Assembly: GCA_026826555.1 (NCBI GenBank)
Contig: JAKSZT010054399.1
Span: 7,944,051 to 8,008,050 of the forward strand
Source: Tolypeutes matacus
Lineage: Eukaryota; Chordata; Mammalia; Cingulata; Chlamyphoridae
Reading direction: 5' to 3'
DNA length: 64,000 bases
Every line of letters starts with the position of its first letter. Positions within the stretch are counted from its first letter, which is position 1. Below are positions 44,532 to 57,663 of this stretch, in pieces. A program made the translations under genes and the position numbers. The notes under the pieces are model-generated. The model saw only the letters and a program-made list of their open reading frames with translations, was not told where the DNA came from and made no database searches.

Positions 44532-46230
44532 GTGAGTAGTGTAGAATTCTATGTAGTGACATGGACTAAGTTAAAAAATAGCATATAGATATACAATTAT
44601 GGACAAAGTGAGTGTGAAGACAAGAACACAATATGGACACATAAAATATCTGGTTCAGGATGGTGGATAAGTTTCTAAAGTTATATTATTGTTTATGCAT
44701 TAAATAAAGCTTTAAAAAACGTGGCATTCTGAAGACATCCATAATTCTCTAATCAGTAAAAAATTTCCTAAGGAATAGATAAACGTGTATTTCCTCCATT
44801 TCAAACGTTAAAAGAATCTTATCTGAAACCTAGAAAATATAAAGACAATAGTATTATTTTCTTTATAAATTGATCATTTATTTTATAAATGTTTGTGTTT
44901 GGATGGCCAACGTAGTATGGGATAAGTTTTGTAATTAAAAGTATAGACTTTAAACAAAGTTAATGGGAGACACAGGATAAGGACTCTAGAGAAAGATGAA
45001 ACAAAAGGATAAGAAAAAAGTTGGACAGTATATTGGTCCATGGAATTTTAGAATACATTAGTGGATTTACAATAAACAGGGCCAGATTCCATGGATTATA
45101 TTCCTCTTAAAGCATTCAGAAGCTTCTTCATGTGCTTTCTTGGAGTCTAATCCCACAGTCTGAGAATCATGATACAGCAAGACAAGCCAACAACAGATAT
45201 TTTTAAGAGGGTAAATGTGATGACATTTTAATGTGTCCTCCCAATAGTTCTGCTCTCACTGTATTCACAGGAGAACATGAACAGATTTGTCTTGAGAGAT
45301 ACCATTGTCTTAGGTGGCTTTTCCATTCAAAAATCAGCCAAGCTTTCCTGTTCCCTTCCACACATAATTTTAAAGAGGAGAGATCCCCATTTCTCTCCCT
45401 CCTTCTTCAACTAGTGGCTTCTGTGCAAATTTCTTAGGGCTTTCAGAATAATATACTCTTTATTAAAGATTCCTCTTTTCTCTTTATCAGAGTAGAAATG
45501 TGGGGAACAGTAGGTGTATTTCCTAAATTTAATAATTTTTGAGGAGGAGAAAATAAACAGAAGGTTGTAAAGGAAGTTGATAGTAGTCAGATCAATGTAT
45601 TTGTTGAAATATTGATATACTCCCCATTCTCCAAGCACAATCCTTCATCATCAATGTGGTCACTGGGCCCCATAATATGTATGGAAGTGTTCCACCAATC
45701 ATGGAGCTAGCTCCTATGCCTTTAATCATTTAACCAAATACCCATCTTTCATGGCTGAGGAGATGAAAGTTAATGATCCCAGAACACTTTAACATGTGAA
45801 TAAGCCTCTAGTTAACGTCCTTGTGTCAATAAAATACTTTTAAGTAGTTATGGGCTAGGGGAGAACTATCGTTAAGGAGCTAACAGCTATATCTCTGTTA
45901 TACTGTTAAAAACCCTCTATAGGAAAGATGTCATTAAATGCACATCTCATATAGATTACATTTTGTTCACTTTTCATGTGATGTGTTTAATTAATTAATA
46001 TAATTTCTAAATTTAATCCCACATTTAATGATATGTTTACATTACACACAAAACTGAATACATGCAGCTATTCTCTGAGGCTTGGTAGATTGAGAACTGG
46101 AAAATCCTGTCTTTCTTGCTTTTGCTGACATAGTTCTCTTCTGGATGTTCTTCTGTTTCTAGCCATTCACGTATAGGCTTTCACCATCACCTTAAAAGTG
46201 TCTGTTTCACAGCATTCTGTACTCAATCTT
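44532..46230. other. Single-copy DNA, nothing assigned
   Basis: Open frames of 68 and 75 codons near 45231-45638 have no recognisable domain. No repeat was recognised. Confidence 0.4.
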
Positions 46231-46670
46231 TGTGATGGTTAAGCTAATGTGTCAACTCGACCAGGTAATTGTGCCCAGTTGTTTGGTCAAGCAAGTTTGT
46301 AATACAAGGACAAGGACATTTATGGATTTTAGTCATCAGTGAGTTTACTTCATAGATGGGTGATTACATATACATCAACCAGGGTCATTGCCATCAGCAA
46401 TGAGTGATGCTTTATCCAATCAGTTGGATGTCTTAAAAGGGGAAGTGACTTCAGCATTCAGAGAGAATTTCCCAGCTCATCTTTGGACAGCGGACATCTC
46501 CTCTTCAAGGACCTTCACTGGACTTTCAACGGAGTCCCTGGTTTGCAGCCTGCCTACAGAACCTGGATTTGTGCATCTCCACAGTCACATGAGAGACTCT
46601 TACAAAATCTCATACTATTTACAGATATCTCCTGCTGATTCTGTTTCCCTAGAGAACCCTAACTAATGCA
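46231..46670 (+). mobile_element. ERVL-type solo LTR, 440 bp
   Basis: It begins TG (tgtgatggttaagct) and ends CA (ccctaactaatgca), as retroviral LTRs do. The flanking 5 bp are atctt and gtctt, a 5-bp duplication with one mismatch. Interior blocks 'tgtgtcaactcgaccaggtaa', 'atccaatcagttgga' and 'gttgattctgtttccctaga'-like sequence fit a widespread placental LTR. The 92-codon frame at 46388-46666 lies wholly inside it and is not a protein gene. Confidence 0.7.
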
Positions 46671-46734
46671 GTCTTCTTATCTTTTGGCTGCACAGTCTCC
46701 TCAAGAAATCCCATTTTTCCATAAATCTGATCAT

Positions 46735-47755
46735 GGCTGTCAATTCTATGCCCCTAAATCTTTCTTCTGAGCTACAAACCAATAAATTCAGCTGACTGAA
46801 TATCTCCAAGTAAATCTCCTAGTTCTCTAAAATTCAACATGTAGGAGCTAAACTTACCATCTTCACCTCCCATACTATGCTCTACCATCAAATTCTTTTT
46901 TCCCATCTCACTGAATGGTATAAACAGCCATTAAGATGTCCAAGGAAGAATTCTAGTTGGCTTAATTCTTGACTTCTCATTCTCCCTTAAAGTCCAAATT
47001 AAATTTGTAATAAATTTGTGGATTCAGACTTCCCAATATCTCTTCCATTTGTCCCTCCTTTGTCATTCCAACAGCCAGTGTATTACACCAGATCTCCCTA
47101 GTTTTTCTTCTTCAATCTAGTCTCCATCTTTCTCAGCTCCATTCTCCACACTGCCCTGATGCTTGATCTAGAATGGTTTTTTAAAAAATTTATTTAGTTG
47201 GAACATTTAAGTGGTTGTATTTTTCTTTTTCTTAGGAGTCCCTGAAATTTTAGATTGGCATGCAAGACTTTTTGTGATCTAAGCCCTGTCTAAATATTCA
47301 GCATCAACTCCTGCCACCCCACCCCCCTCAATCTTCTCAGTCTTATAGCTCCTTGAGGAGCTACAGACCCACTCTTAGTTTCCAGAACATCCCATATGCT
47401 ACTGAAGATTTTGAGTTTGTTTTCTTTCTTCTATTTATGTGAAATTTCCCTCTCTTCAATCAGCCATCACCAAATATCCCACTTCCTACTCATCCTTTGA
47501 AATCAACTCATTTCTGATCTCTTCCATGGATCTTTCCATAATCTCCATGTGAAGTCTACCACCTTGGCTCTGACTCTGTATCCCTTTACCACTGTGCACC
47601 CAGCCCTCCTGGTGCCTCTCTTAGGATGACTTGATTGCCTGAATCTTCATAAGGCTGTGAGTTCTATGGAAATGGAATTGCATAATATTCTTCTCTGAAT
47701 ATGCAGCACCTAACAAAGTGACTAGTATATACTGATTACTTAATAAGTTTTGCGA
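46735..47755 (+). repeat. L2-type LINE, 3' part
   Basis: A long pyrimidine-rich run contains 'tcatggctgtcaattctatgcccc'-like sequence, 'ctccatctttctcagctcc', 'cacactgccctgatgcttgatct', 'agtccctgaaattttagattggca', 'cttttgtgatctaagccctgtct'-like blocks, 'actcatcctttgaaatcaactcatttctgatctcttcca' and an end 'gcacctaacaaagtgactagtatatactgattacttaataagt'. The order matches the 3' kilobase of L2. It is diverged and non-coding. Confidence 0.65.
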
Positions 47756-50741
47756 ACAGTTATGCACTTTTCCATAGAAGAGAGCTACATATCTTAAGGA
47801 GGTGTGAAAGTATAAAAATATGGGCAACTTAATTAAGATGTACAAGTAGTATAAGTACAATGTGCACTGAGAGGAGTACTACCCTAATGAAAAAACACAA
47901 CCCAAGAACATTTATTTTGAGGAAAGGGCAGATTTGTTGTTTAAAATTTTAAAATACCATATGATGGTAGGTTTCCTTTGTATTTATGAAGTGAATGAAT
48001 AATTCAGGCATCAAAAGAGAACACAGAGAAAATGGTCCAGAATGGGGAGGCAAAAAAGGTTTTGATTCATAAAATTCTGATCCACCCAAGAGAAATCTAC
48101 TAGGTGAATATATCCACTAGGTGAATATATTTTATCCATTTATTTGAATCTCATTGCCTTAAAGCTATGCTAACCATATAATCAATCTTCTCAGATTCAT
48201 TTCCAGTTTCATCTCCAATTTCAGGAATGTTGTTAAATCAACATTTTTAGGTTTAGAAAATACCATTATTTGATTTAGAGTCTATAAGTGATATATGTAG
48301 CTGAAATTATACACACACACACATATATACTTTATAACATTAATGTTTTCAATAGTCTTGGGTAAAGAATATCATTATATTGGTAAGTTTACTAAAGATT
48401 TAATTGCAGCTGACTTTGTAGAAGACAAGATTGTGAAGTAGAACATTTAAAAGTACAACAAATATCTTGCATAACCTAGCCAGAGATTAGCTTTGAAGCT
48501 ATTTTCTAATCTATACATAATTATTAGAGGCTCATATCCATGAAATTTGAAAACCGTACTTTGTCCTATCAAGTACTTACAGATTTAAGTGGAAAATCAT
48601 TCCAAAATTTTCCATTCTCAAGTTTTGAGAAGACTTACCTTACTAGATTTAATAAACATCTTGAACTTAAGTATTAATTCATCTTTAGCTTGTGGGAATT
48701 TATAAGTATAAATATCAAGCTTATATACAGCTGCATTTCAGAGTGAATACTACAAATATTTTATTTGCCTGGAACATTCTATTAAAAATCATTGAAATTC
48801 TCTTTTATTGACATTGAAATTTTAGTTATTTGTACCTACTTACTACTTGTCCTGTTTCTCAAAAAGAACTAAAAAAATGCACATATTAATTTAGAAGGAA
48901 GGGAGTCATTCCAAGTGTTACACTTTCTTAAAGATCCCAGCAGATGTGGTTGGCAAATCAGATTTTCCTATTGTGTCTATAAAAAGAGAATGATGGTTAA
49001 TATCCATGAATTGCTTCACTAGCGTGTATGTTGCTGTGACACCAAGAACGCAATGACTCCAAGTCTCAATTCATTGGCCATAATGTGGGAAAATATAGAA
49101 ACGAATGGAAAGTGATTTCTCAAGCTGTTCTGTCATGGCAGTTCCTTTTGGTATGATTTAGGAAACTACAGGCAGTAGAAAAGCCTCCCTTTTAAATGTC
49201 AAATACAAGATTCATTTCTGTACTGCTTTAATCCAAATGTCAGAGCTCTGAGCCGAACCATCAATCTCACCAGAACTTTCCAAGCTTTACGCATCAAAAC
49301 TGCTATCTTTTAAGAGACAAATCCTGATTTCTGGGAATACCCAATATTTAATTTGCATGATGCTGAAAAATGCATCCATCAAGGAGCATGATGTGTTCAA
49401 AGTCTAGTAAAGACATGATTACTCAGGGGTGGGGTTAGAGAATATTGTTCTTACTATGAGAGTGACTAATCTGAAACGAGGGCATTTTCTTGTAGAACTG
49501 AAAGATAATCTTCTTCTCAAGAACTTCTCTCTTAACTTTTTTCCTTATTATTTTTCCTGCTTCCTGTTTGTGGTTGTCTTCAATGTAAAACAATGTCCTT
49601 TGTGCCTCTCCTTTAAGCCAGTTACACTTGTCAGTGTACAATGACCAAGGTTTGCTTTTCACACTTTAAATGTCCCTGTGAAGTTTGCTGTGGAAAGGGC
49701 ATGAAGGACCGTGGTTCACTTGGACATGCACAACTAAGCAAAGCTGCCCACTCCCAACCCACTAGAACCAGAAAATAAACACATAATGGGAACCCAGTAA
49801 ACAAAGAAACATCTGAATAATGTACCAAAATATCAAAATGAATATTTTATGTGTCTGTAAATTCAAGTTAACACTGGAAGTTTTCTGGAAACAAACAATC
49901 CCTTTGGATATACAGAGCCCTACTAGGTAATCCACAGGCTATACACTAAATTATCCAGTATTCAAGTAGGATATGTGGCTCTGGTCTACTCTACTCAGCT
50001 GAGAAGAAGTATTAGGTAACTGCAGAGGGGCAGTGAAAGTGACCAAAGGTCTAGAACCCAACAGATAAGTGCCAATGTAACATATCTCCCTGAGAACAGA
50101 GGTGTTCTATCTAAGCTAGGGATCTATTCAAAGATAATTTTTTAAAAATGAGTTCTATACTGAAAAACTTTTCCTTGGTAAATGTTTCTATACTGAAAGA
50201 AAATTACATGAGCATGGGAATATGAAAAAAAAAAACACATTAAAATAGGAATTATTATATTGAGGAAAAGTTAAGATTTAATCTTCAAGCACATTATATG
50301 AAGAAATTGTTTACAACATAATGATTACTTCTCCATTTCCCGAAAACTCAGTGAAAACATTAAGGAGACTGTTAAAATTGAGAATTGAGTTTCACAAAAA
50401 AAGGGGAAAAAATCACCAAATATTCTGATACCTGCATTCTCGGGATATTTTGAATACTTAGTAACGGAGAAATTTTTTTAGTGGTATGTGGAAGTGTCTA
50501 TAATGGGCATTTGACATCTAAACAAGCAGAACTGACAACCAAGTTGCTTTGTGTGGTGCAGAGAAGAGGACAGGCAAGCTTTATTAAGGAGGATGTAAGG
50601 TAAATGGATTACCCAGAGCCAATAAGATTTGATAGGCCTCCAGACTTTAAGGAAAGAGTGCTCCAGCACAACCTGGATGGCTCACCAATTACACTCTAAC
50701 CTTTGTGAGAGTAGACGTCTTGTCTGAACTGTACTTCATTG
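47756..50741. other. Single-copy DNA with a candidate conserved block
   Basis: No transposable element was recognised across almost 3 kb. Two copies of 'actaggtgaatatat' lie in tandem near 48098-48130, and a short CA run near 48312. Bases 48960-49420 are non-repetitive with TAAT and ATTTGCAT motifs. Open frames of up to 75 codons are unremarkable. Confidence 0.4.
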
Positions 50742-51426
50742 TGTCTGTTTTAGTTTGCCAAAGGTCTGCTGATGCAAAGGACCAAAAAATGGGTTGGTTT
50801 TTATAAAGAATATTTATTTGGGGTAAAAACTTACAGTTCCAAGGCTGTGAAAAGTCCAGCTCAAGGTACTATAAGGGGTACTTTCTCATCAAAGTCCTCT
50901 GCCACGTGATGAAGCAAGATGGCCACTGATCTCTGCTGAGGTCTCCACGTTTTTGCAGCTGTAGGCAAACCTGGCTTGTTTCTTACTGGGAGTACTTTCT
51001 TAGTCTCAGTGGCTCTGCTTTCTTCCTGAGTTCAGCTGTAAGCTATAGGATATATGGTTCATTTCTCCCTGGCCTCAGCTCTTTGAGCCTCTTGGGGTCT
51101 TCTCTCCTTGACGCTCAGCAGTGGGTGAAACTGGAGTCTTTCTTTCATCATTGCAAGATCAAATATGGTGGCTTCCTTTAGATGTGTCAGTATCTGTTTC
51201 TCTCTGTGTCTCTGTTTTTATCAGCCAGAGGGTGGAGACCTAAGCTGAGTCACCTCACTGATATATTCCAATCAAAAGCCATAAAGTGATCTTTGCAAGT
51301 AATGTAATCAAAGGGCCCTTAACTGAATTTAATGCAATCAAAGGGCAAAACACCCACAGGAATAGATTAGTTTTAAAAAATGATTATTCTTATTTTGGGA
51401 TTCATAAAATACTTTAAATTGTCACA
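50742..51426 (-). mobile_element. ERVL-type LTR, reverse orientation
   Basis: The plus strand reads 'tgtctgttttagtttgcc', 'gggttggtttttataaagaatatttattt', 'acagttccaaggctgtgaaaagtcc', 'agatggccactgatctctg', 'gagggtggagacctaa' and 'aatcaaagggccc', ending 'ataaaatactttaaattgtcaca'. The reverse of a polyadenylation signal (tttatt, 50813-50818) near the left edge indicates minus orientation. Blocks match LTRs that are common in placental genomes. The target duplication is not clear. Confidence 0.6.
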
Positions 51427-52219
51427 GTGCCTGAGCATGTACCATATTGCCTCCAATATAATAGAACATTCAATGCATGCCTGTTGAATTAAACAATGAC
51501 ATCAACAATGGTGTCTTTTCCAAGTAGACCCAGGAGAAAATATTTGGTCTGTTTCTACAACTTGGAGAAAGAAAGAAAGGATCAGGTCTTTCTCATATTT
51601 CTTGATTGAGGTTATGCTAGCCAGAAGAAATAGTTATACCAGTAAGTGGAATCTGATGAGAATGAGGAATTGATCTCAGAGCAATTTGAAAGGGGAAGAG
51701 AATGTTGATACATTACTCTTGATAGGAAAAATAGTCAGTGGCAAATTTCCTAGAATTGTATAAGTAGGAAATTGTTGGGGTTCCTGTGATTAAGAGCACC
51801 ATCATTGAATAGTGGTAAAAACTTGGTAACAGATTCCACAGACTAACTGAAGCTGAATCAAAACCCTGATGAGGGTTAAGATTTTATTTTCTATTTCAGT
51901 AAGTACTCCATGGGCATAATCAATGGATGGTTGCCCTTGTAAACTCAGGGCACCAAGAAAGACATACATGGTAATTGATATATTTTCTGGAGTTAAGGCT
52001 TAGCATGATCAAAAGTACACTTATTATTATATTTTATTTTACTTTATCTTATTTTAAAATTTAATTTAACATAGTCTTTTATTTATATGTCTTCAAATTA
52101 TGTCTTGCACCAGGAATTCTCAACCTATGTTGGTGCTGTGGCACACTTTTGAATATTAAGATGCGTGGTGTCACATTTGAGGGATTAATTAAAAACAACA
52201 CAATATGGGTTAGTAATAA
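51427..52219. other. Mostly unassigned DNA
   Basis: A segment near 52110-52160 ('caggaattctcaacctatgttggtgctgtggcacactttt') looks like the end of a hAT element cut by the following L1, but it is too short to name. The rest is unique. Confidence 0.35.
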
Positions 52220-53890
52220 AGTTCAATCACTACTATTGTTTTAAAATGTCTTCCATTTACAATAGCTTCTGAAAGAATAAATATCTAGGAGTAAATGTAA
52301 CCAAGAACAATTTTGCAGTGACAATTATAAAACAGATAAGTAAATGGAACGACATCCCATGTCCATGGATTAGAAGATGTAATATTATTAAAAAGTCAAT
52401 ATTACCCAAAGCAATCTACAGATTCAATTTAATCACTATCAAAATGTGAGCCGACTTTTTGCAGAAATGGAAAAGCTGATCCTCAAATTAATATGGAATT
52501 GCAAGGGTCCTAAATAGTGAAAACAATTTTGAAAAAGAAGAATAAAATTGGAGAATTCACATTCCAATTTTGATTCCTGGTATCAAAACTTACTACAAAG
52601 TCACAGTAATCAAAACACTATGGCACTGGCATAAAGACAGTCATATTGGCCAATGGAATAGAATTGAAAGTCCAGAAACAGATCTATACATCTATGGCCA
52701 AATGACCTTCCACCATGGTGCCAAGTTCATGCAATGGGGGAAAAATAGACTAATAAAAGGTGCTGGGAAAACTGGATATCCACATGAAAAAGAAAGAAGT
52801 TGGACCCCTAACAAATACTACATACAAAAACTAATCTGAGTGATTCAATTATCTAAATATAAGAGCTAAAGCTGTAACATTCTTTGAGTAGAACATAGGA
52901 GTAAATCTTCATGACCCTGGATCAAGCAATGTATTCTTAGATATAACACTAAAAGCATAAGCAACAATGACAAAAAACACAATAGATAAATTGAACTTCA
53001 TCAAAAGTGAAAACTTTTGTGCACCATAATACATTATCAAGAAAGGGAAAAAACAACCTACAAAATGGGAGAAAATAATTGCAAACAATATATCTGATAA
53101 GGACTTAATATCTGAATGTGTAGAGAACTCTTAGAATTTAACAACAAAAAGACAAAACTCAACTAGAAAATGGCCAAAGGACTTGAATAGACATTTTTCC
53201 AAAGATGATACTCAAATGGTCATTAAACATATAAAAAGAAGCTCAATATCATTAGCAAGTAGGGAAATGTGAATCAGAAACACAACCTCACACCCAAGAG
53301 GATGGTTGTTATTGAAAAAATGAAAAATAACAAGTGTTGGAGAGGATGCAGAGAAATTGGAACCCTTGTGCAGTGTTGATGGGAATGCAAAATGGTACAG
53401 CCACTGTGGAAAGCATTATGGTGGTTCTTTGAATAGTTAAAGAATTACTGTATGATCCAGCAATTCCACTCCCAGTTATATACCCAAAGAAACTGAAAAC
53501 AAAGACTCAAACAGATACCTGTATACCAATGTTCATAAAAATATTATTCACAAAAGCCAAAATGTGGAAATAACTGAAGTGTCCATCAACAGATGAATGA
53601 ATAAACAAAATATGGCATAAACAGACAATGGAATATTATTTGGCCACAAGAAAGAATGAAGCTCTGAGACATGTTGCAACATGGATGGACCTTGAAAACA
53701 TTATGCTGAGTGAAATAAGGCACATAAAGATAAATACTATATGATTTCACACATATGGAATTTATAGAAATGGCAAATTCATAAAGACAGAAAGTAGAGT
53801 ATACCAGAGGATGAGAAGAGGGCAGAATGGGGAGGTATTGCTTTGTGGGTATGGAGTGGTGGCAAATTTTGGAAATTTTAAAATAAAATT
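52220..53890 (+). mobile_element. L1 LINE, 3' half with ORF2 remnant
   Basis: The sequence covers the C-terminal third of L1 ORF2 and the 3' UTR. The 89-codon frame at 52570-52839 contains QWNRIESPE and FMQWGKN, hallmarks of the L1 ORF2 C-terminal region. Further nucleotide landmarks are 'aatggccaaaggacttgaatag', 'ttggagaggatgcagag', 'agccactgtggaaagc', 'tccagcaattccactcccag' and 'gtgaaataaggcac'. Several stops and frameshifts break it. It is 5' truncated, with no reverse transcriptase core. The A-rich end is near 53890. Confidence 0.92.
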
Positions 53891-55733
53891 CAAAATATAC
53901 CTTCCCATCTAAATTTTTGCAATATGTTAAAAAACTATTCTATGATGACTTTAAAAGCATCTAGTAAATAATTCACTTGTTATTGTGTTATGTTTGAGTG
54001 GAACTGTCAACTATGTTCTCTTCACTTTTTAATACATTCAGGTGGTAAAATTCCTGCAGTAAAACTATATTCTGTTTCTCCCTATTATTACTGTTGATGT
54101 TGAACTATAACCTTTACATTTTACTATCTATTATATCATGTCCATAATTACGACTGTTTGAATACTCATTTTAATAGAAAAACATTTTACAACTTTCTCA
54201 AAACTTCAAAGTATTAATCTGGGTTGAGCAATCCTTGTTCTATACATATTAGCAAACCCAAGGGAAAACTACTGACCATCATTTTCAGACCCCCAAAATC
54301 TGTCCAGGTTCTTGAAGGTATAATTGTTATGCCTGATATTTTCCTGTCTTTGTTAATACAGCTGACAAGACTGTACTGTGAACAAAAGTTTCAAGTGCAA
54401 CCATTGTATATCAGCTCTGAACATTAGTCAGTATTGCTGTTCTTATATTGGCATCACTTGTAGGGGAGATGTGCTTGTGAACTCACTTTGTTAAACTCTA
54501 GCAAGGAAATTTGGACAATTAGGAACTGGGAAAAGTCTATGTTCTATATTATGCTATTACCGCTAGTTAATGTGTCTTATTTTATTTACTAGGTTGACTA
54601 GTCCTTTACAGAAAAAAAGTGCAGTGTGTCTTAACTCTGTGTAACTGGTCAGCACAGAATACTGTGTCTGACCAACAGTATGTGCTCAATGAATATTTGT
54701 TGAACACATTGAGTGTCGTTGCATCTCCAATTAGAAGTAAAGCAGGAGCAATAAGAAAAGAGTATGGAAGTGCAAGTCCCTGCCCAATTTCCATTATTTA
54801 GGGACTAATTATCATGTTTCTTGATGCCTTGTACTTCCTATGCCTAACTCATTTCACTGCTCATTAGCACCTTCACCACACCAGAGGGGAGACTTGAGTT
54901 AATCAAGCTATTAGAAGGGAAAATATGCAAATTAGCCATACTGATTTGGTGGACAGGTAGTTTGCAACTCCTGACTAACAGGAGGCTTTGGGATTAATTT
55001 GAATTTTCACTGTCCACTCAATCCCCTTTGGTGAACATAGACAATCAAGAATATGGGGTTGATCCACAAGTCTTCAGAAAGAAAATCAGCCTCCACTGGC
55101 TGTCCGGTCACCTGAGCTGGGATAAGTGCTAACACATCACAGAAAATAGAATCAGAAGAGCTTGGCAGGCTGGAAGGCCTTGAAGCAAAATATGTAATCT
55201 GATTGGCAAGCAGTTTAATAAACTAAAAGGGATTAACGTGTGTGTTCTATATGATACTACAGTGGAATCCCAGTGTCAGCATTTGGTACCAGCTGCAGTC
55301 TGCTAATTGTGCAAGCAGGAGGATGTCCTGAAGGGTCATTAATGTAATATAAATGGGGGAGAAAAGCTTAGATAAGGACCCCTACATCAGCAGAAGAAGA
55401 AGGAGTGGAATTCGAAACGCAAGGCTCACATTTTTTATTCCACGCCTTGATGGGGATCTGGGGGTGGGGAAGGGTGAGGTTGATATAAGGAAAGGAAGCA
55501 AATGAGAGATGAGAGACCAATGTCCTTTTAGAGCCCAATCTTAAAATAGTTGTTAGATCAAACTGATAAAACAACAGCTCAGAATTTAAGAACTGAATGG
55601 ATCTGAAAAAAACAAGTCCAGTGATTCCCAGACTTGGTTGTGCATAAGAAGCAACAGGAGAGCCTTTTGAAATACAGATGAGTTGGCTCTGTTCCCAGAG
55701 TATTTTATTTAGTGTGACTGGATAAGTGTAAGA
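53891..55733. other. Single-copy DNA with a candidate regulatory block
   Basis: No repeat was recognised. Bases 54900-55360 combine a POU-like site (atatgcaaatta near 54922), gggattaa sites near 54991 and 55227, and further TAAT cores in well-mixed sequence. Open frames of 60-67 codons are unremarkable. Confidence 0.4.
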
Positions 55734-55982
55734 TCTATGGCTATGGTTATGGCTATGGCTATATTTAAGTCTATATCTATGTCTGTGTCTAAGTCTATGA
55801 CTATGTCTATGTCTCAATGTAAATCTATGTCTATGTCTAAGTTTATGTCTATGACTATGTCTATATCTAAGTCTATATCTATGTCTATGTCTAAGTTTAT
55901 GTCTATATCTGTCTATGTCCATGTCCATATCCATAGCCATCAATTGTTTCTATATCATCTATATCTATCTATATCATCATTT
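55734..55982. repeat. Hexanucleotide tandem array (CTATGT/CTATGG/CTATAT)n
   Basis: About 250 bases consist of degenerate 6-bp units. CTATGG-type units lie at the left, CTATGT and CTAAGT in the middle, and CCATAT to CTATCT at the right. It reads through without stops on both strands (frames at 55737-55997 and 55368-55943), giving Met-Ser or His-Arg periodic peptides. These are by-products of the hexamer and not proteins. Confidence 0.93.
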
Positions 55983-57611
55983 TATATCCGTACATAGTTA
56001 TCTACCTAGCTATATTTTAAAGCACTTTGGTGAATCTGATGTACAGCCAGATTTGGGAAACACTAATCTTATTTTTCATTTTAATTATTTAAGTAAATAA
56101 GTTCCATAAAGATTGTTTTATAGTCAAGTTATTTTCTGAGCTATTTCAAGGGGACCTAATTCTCATTCAACATCACTTTTCCTATTTTATAAAACAAAAG
56201 GAGATAAGAAAAATGGAGAAGTTACTGAAAAGTAAAATGGAATTTGGAAAACAGAGATAATCAGAAAGTCATTTGTTTTGGCAAAATAATCATCTGAAAA
56301 TTATTTGAAGATGAACTTTTGAAAATGTTTTTATTCCAAAGGCATTCACTACACAGAATGTGGAGGAGTAACATCTCGGGGGACTTGAATTTTCACTCAG
56401 ACCCCAACAAGTAGCACGTACGTTTGTGACTTCATCAAAACCCTGAACCTACATCTCAGCTTTGCAGAATCAGAGACAACTTTTTGTCAACATTGAAGGC
56501 ACAAGTGACTAGATTTACATTAATTGAAAAGTATAAAAGCCATAAATAGAGCCAAGGATGTGGATGTCAATTTATCAGTTTATAATGAGAAAGATTTCAG
56601 ACAGACTAATAGATAATGTTACCTCAAGCAGTGCATTCTCTTTTTGTAATCAGTCACATTGGATTGTTGTAATCAGTAGGTTGCTTGGTGGATAAAAAAT
56701 CAGAAGACAAAATTATATAACTGTATCAAAGTGTCATTTGGCCAGGATTCTTAGAAAACTCCAGGACATTGACCTAATGCCATTCACCAAGCAGATGGGA
56801 CAGTTTCTATAGGTTTCTCAGAACATTCCTGGACATGAACAGGGGAAAAGATGATCAAGTTTCTATTAATATTCTCCCCTTTTAAATTAAACTTGCTTCT
56901 TTCTAGGATTATCAACCTTTACTCTTTGTCTATGATCATACAGTTATCTGACACCACTTTAATGTGCTAACCTAGCTAGCAATTAGAAACAAATCAAAAC
57001 AAAAACACAGTATCCTAGTTATAGTTTTGACATTCTGGAAACTTCTTAAATTTTAATTTCTGTTGATTTATTTGGTATAACTAAGATCTGAGGCATCACA
57101 TCATCTGCTTCCCCTCTCTTCCTCAGCATTATTTTCTAACAAACCTTGGTTGGCCTAAAACATTGCTGCCAAAGGCTGATTAAAAGAAAACAAACAAACA
57201 AAACAATCCCAAATATAATACTCATTTCTCATTTTTAGGCCTGAGAAAAGTCAAACTTTGTGATGGGAGGATGGAGGCCCAAATGAAAATGGACAACTAA
57301 CCTCAGTTTTTGAATGATGTCTCCTGAGTTCTTTATACGAACTATGTTTGAACTATCCACAGATAATCAGAAATTGTCATAATCAGAACTGACTGAACAT
57401 CTCAGCCTTTCTTGCAGTGGGTGTTACTAGTCCATGGGGGACTCCTCGGTCCACTTACACATTCTTGCACCTGTTATATGTATTCCCACACGTCAAGGCT
57501 CAGTTCCAATGACAAACAGGTTTCCTTCCCTTGCGTGAGGGTTATTTATGTATGTATTTTGTCCCATTACTAGCCATACACTTCTTTTTTCATTTTTTCA
57601 GAACTATATAA
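55983..57611. other. Single-copy DNA, nothing assigned
   Basis: No gene or repeat was recognised on either strand. Confidence 0.4.
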
Positions 57612-57660
57612 AAACAACAAATATTTATGGAGTGTGTATTGTTTACCAGATACTCTTTCT
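57612..57660 (-). repeat. MIR SINE, left half (split by L1)
   Basis: 'aacaaatatttatggagtgtgtattgtttaccagatactc' is the 3' end of an L2/MIR-type element in reverse. It continues on the far side of the L1 at 60628. The join is marked by agatactctttct (57648-57660) against agacactattct (60628-60639). Confidence 0.6.
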
Positions 57661-57663
57661 TTT

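Noticed and set aside
46388..46666. 92-codon frame resembling a small secreted or cytosolic protein
   Set aside because: It lies entirely inside a solo LTR with TG...CA ends and a target duplication; no splice or promoter context was seen.
52570..52839. 89-codon frame with QWNRIESPE and QWGK
   Set aside because: These are L1 ORF2 C-terminal motifs. The frame is a fragment of a truncated L1 with stops on both sides and is not a host gene.
55368..55943. 191-codon minus-strand frame with His-Arg-Tyr-Arg repeats
   Set aside because: The N-terminal half is a translation of the hexamer array and the rest has no domain. The opposite strand is also open over the array (55737-55997), which shows the openness comes from the 6-bp period.
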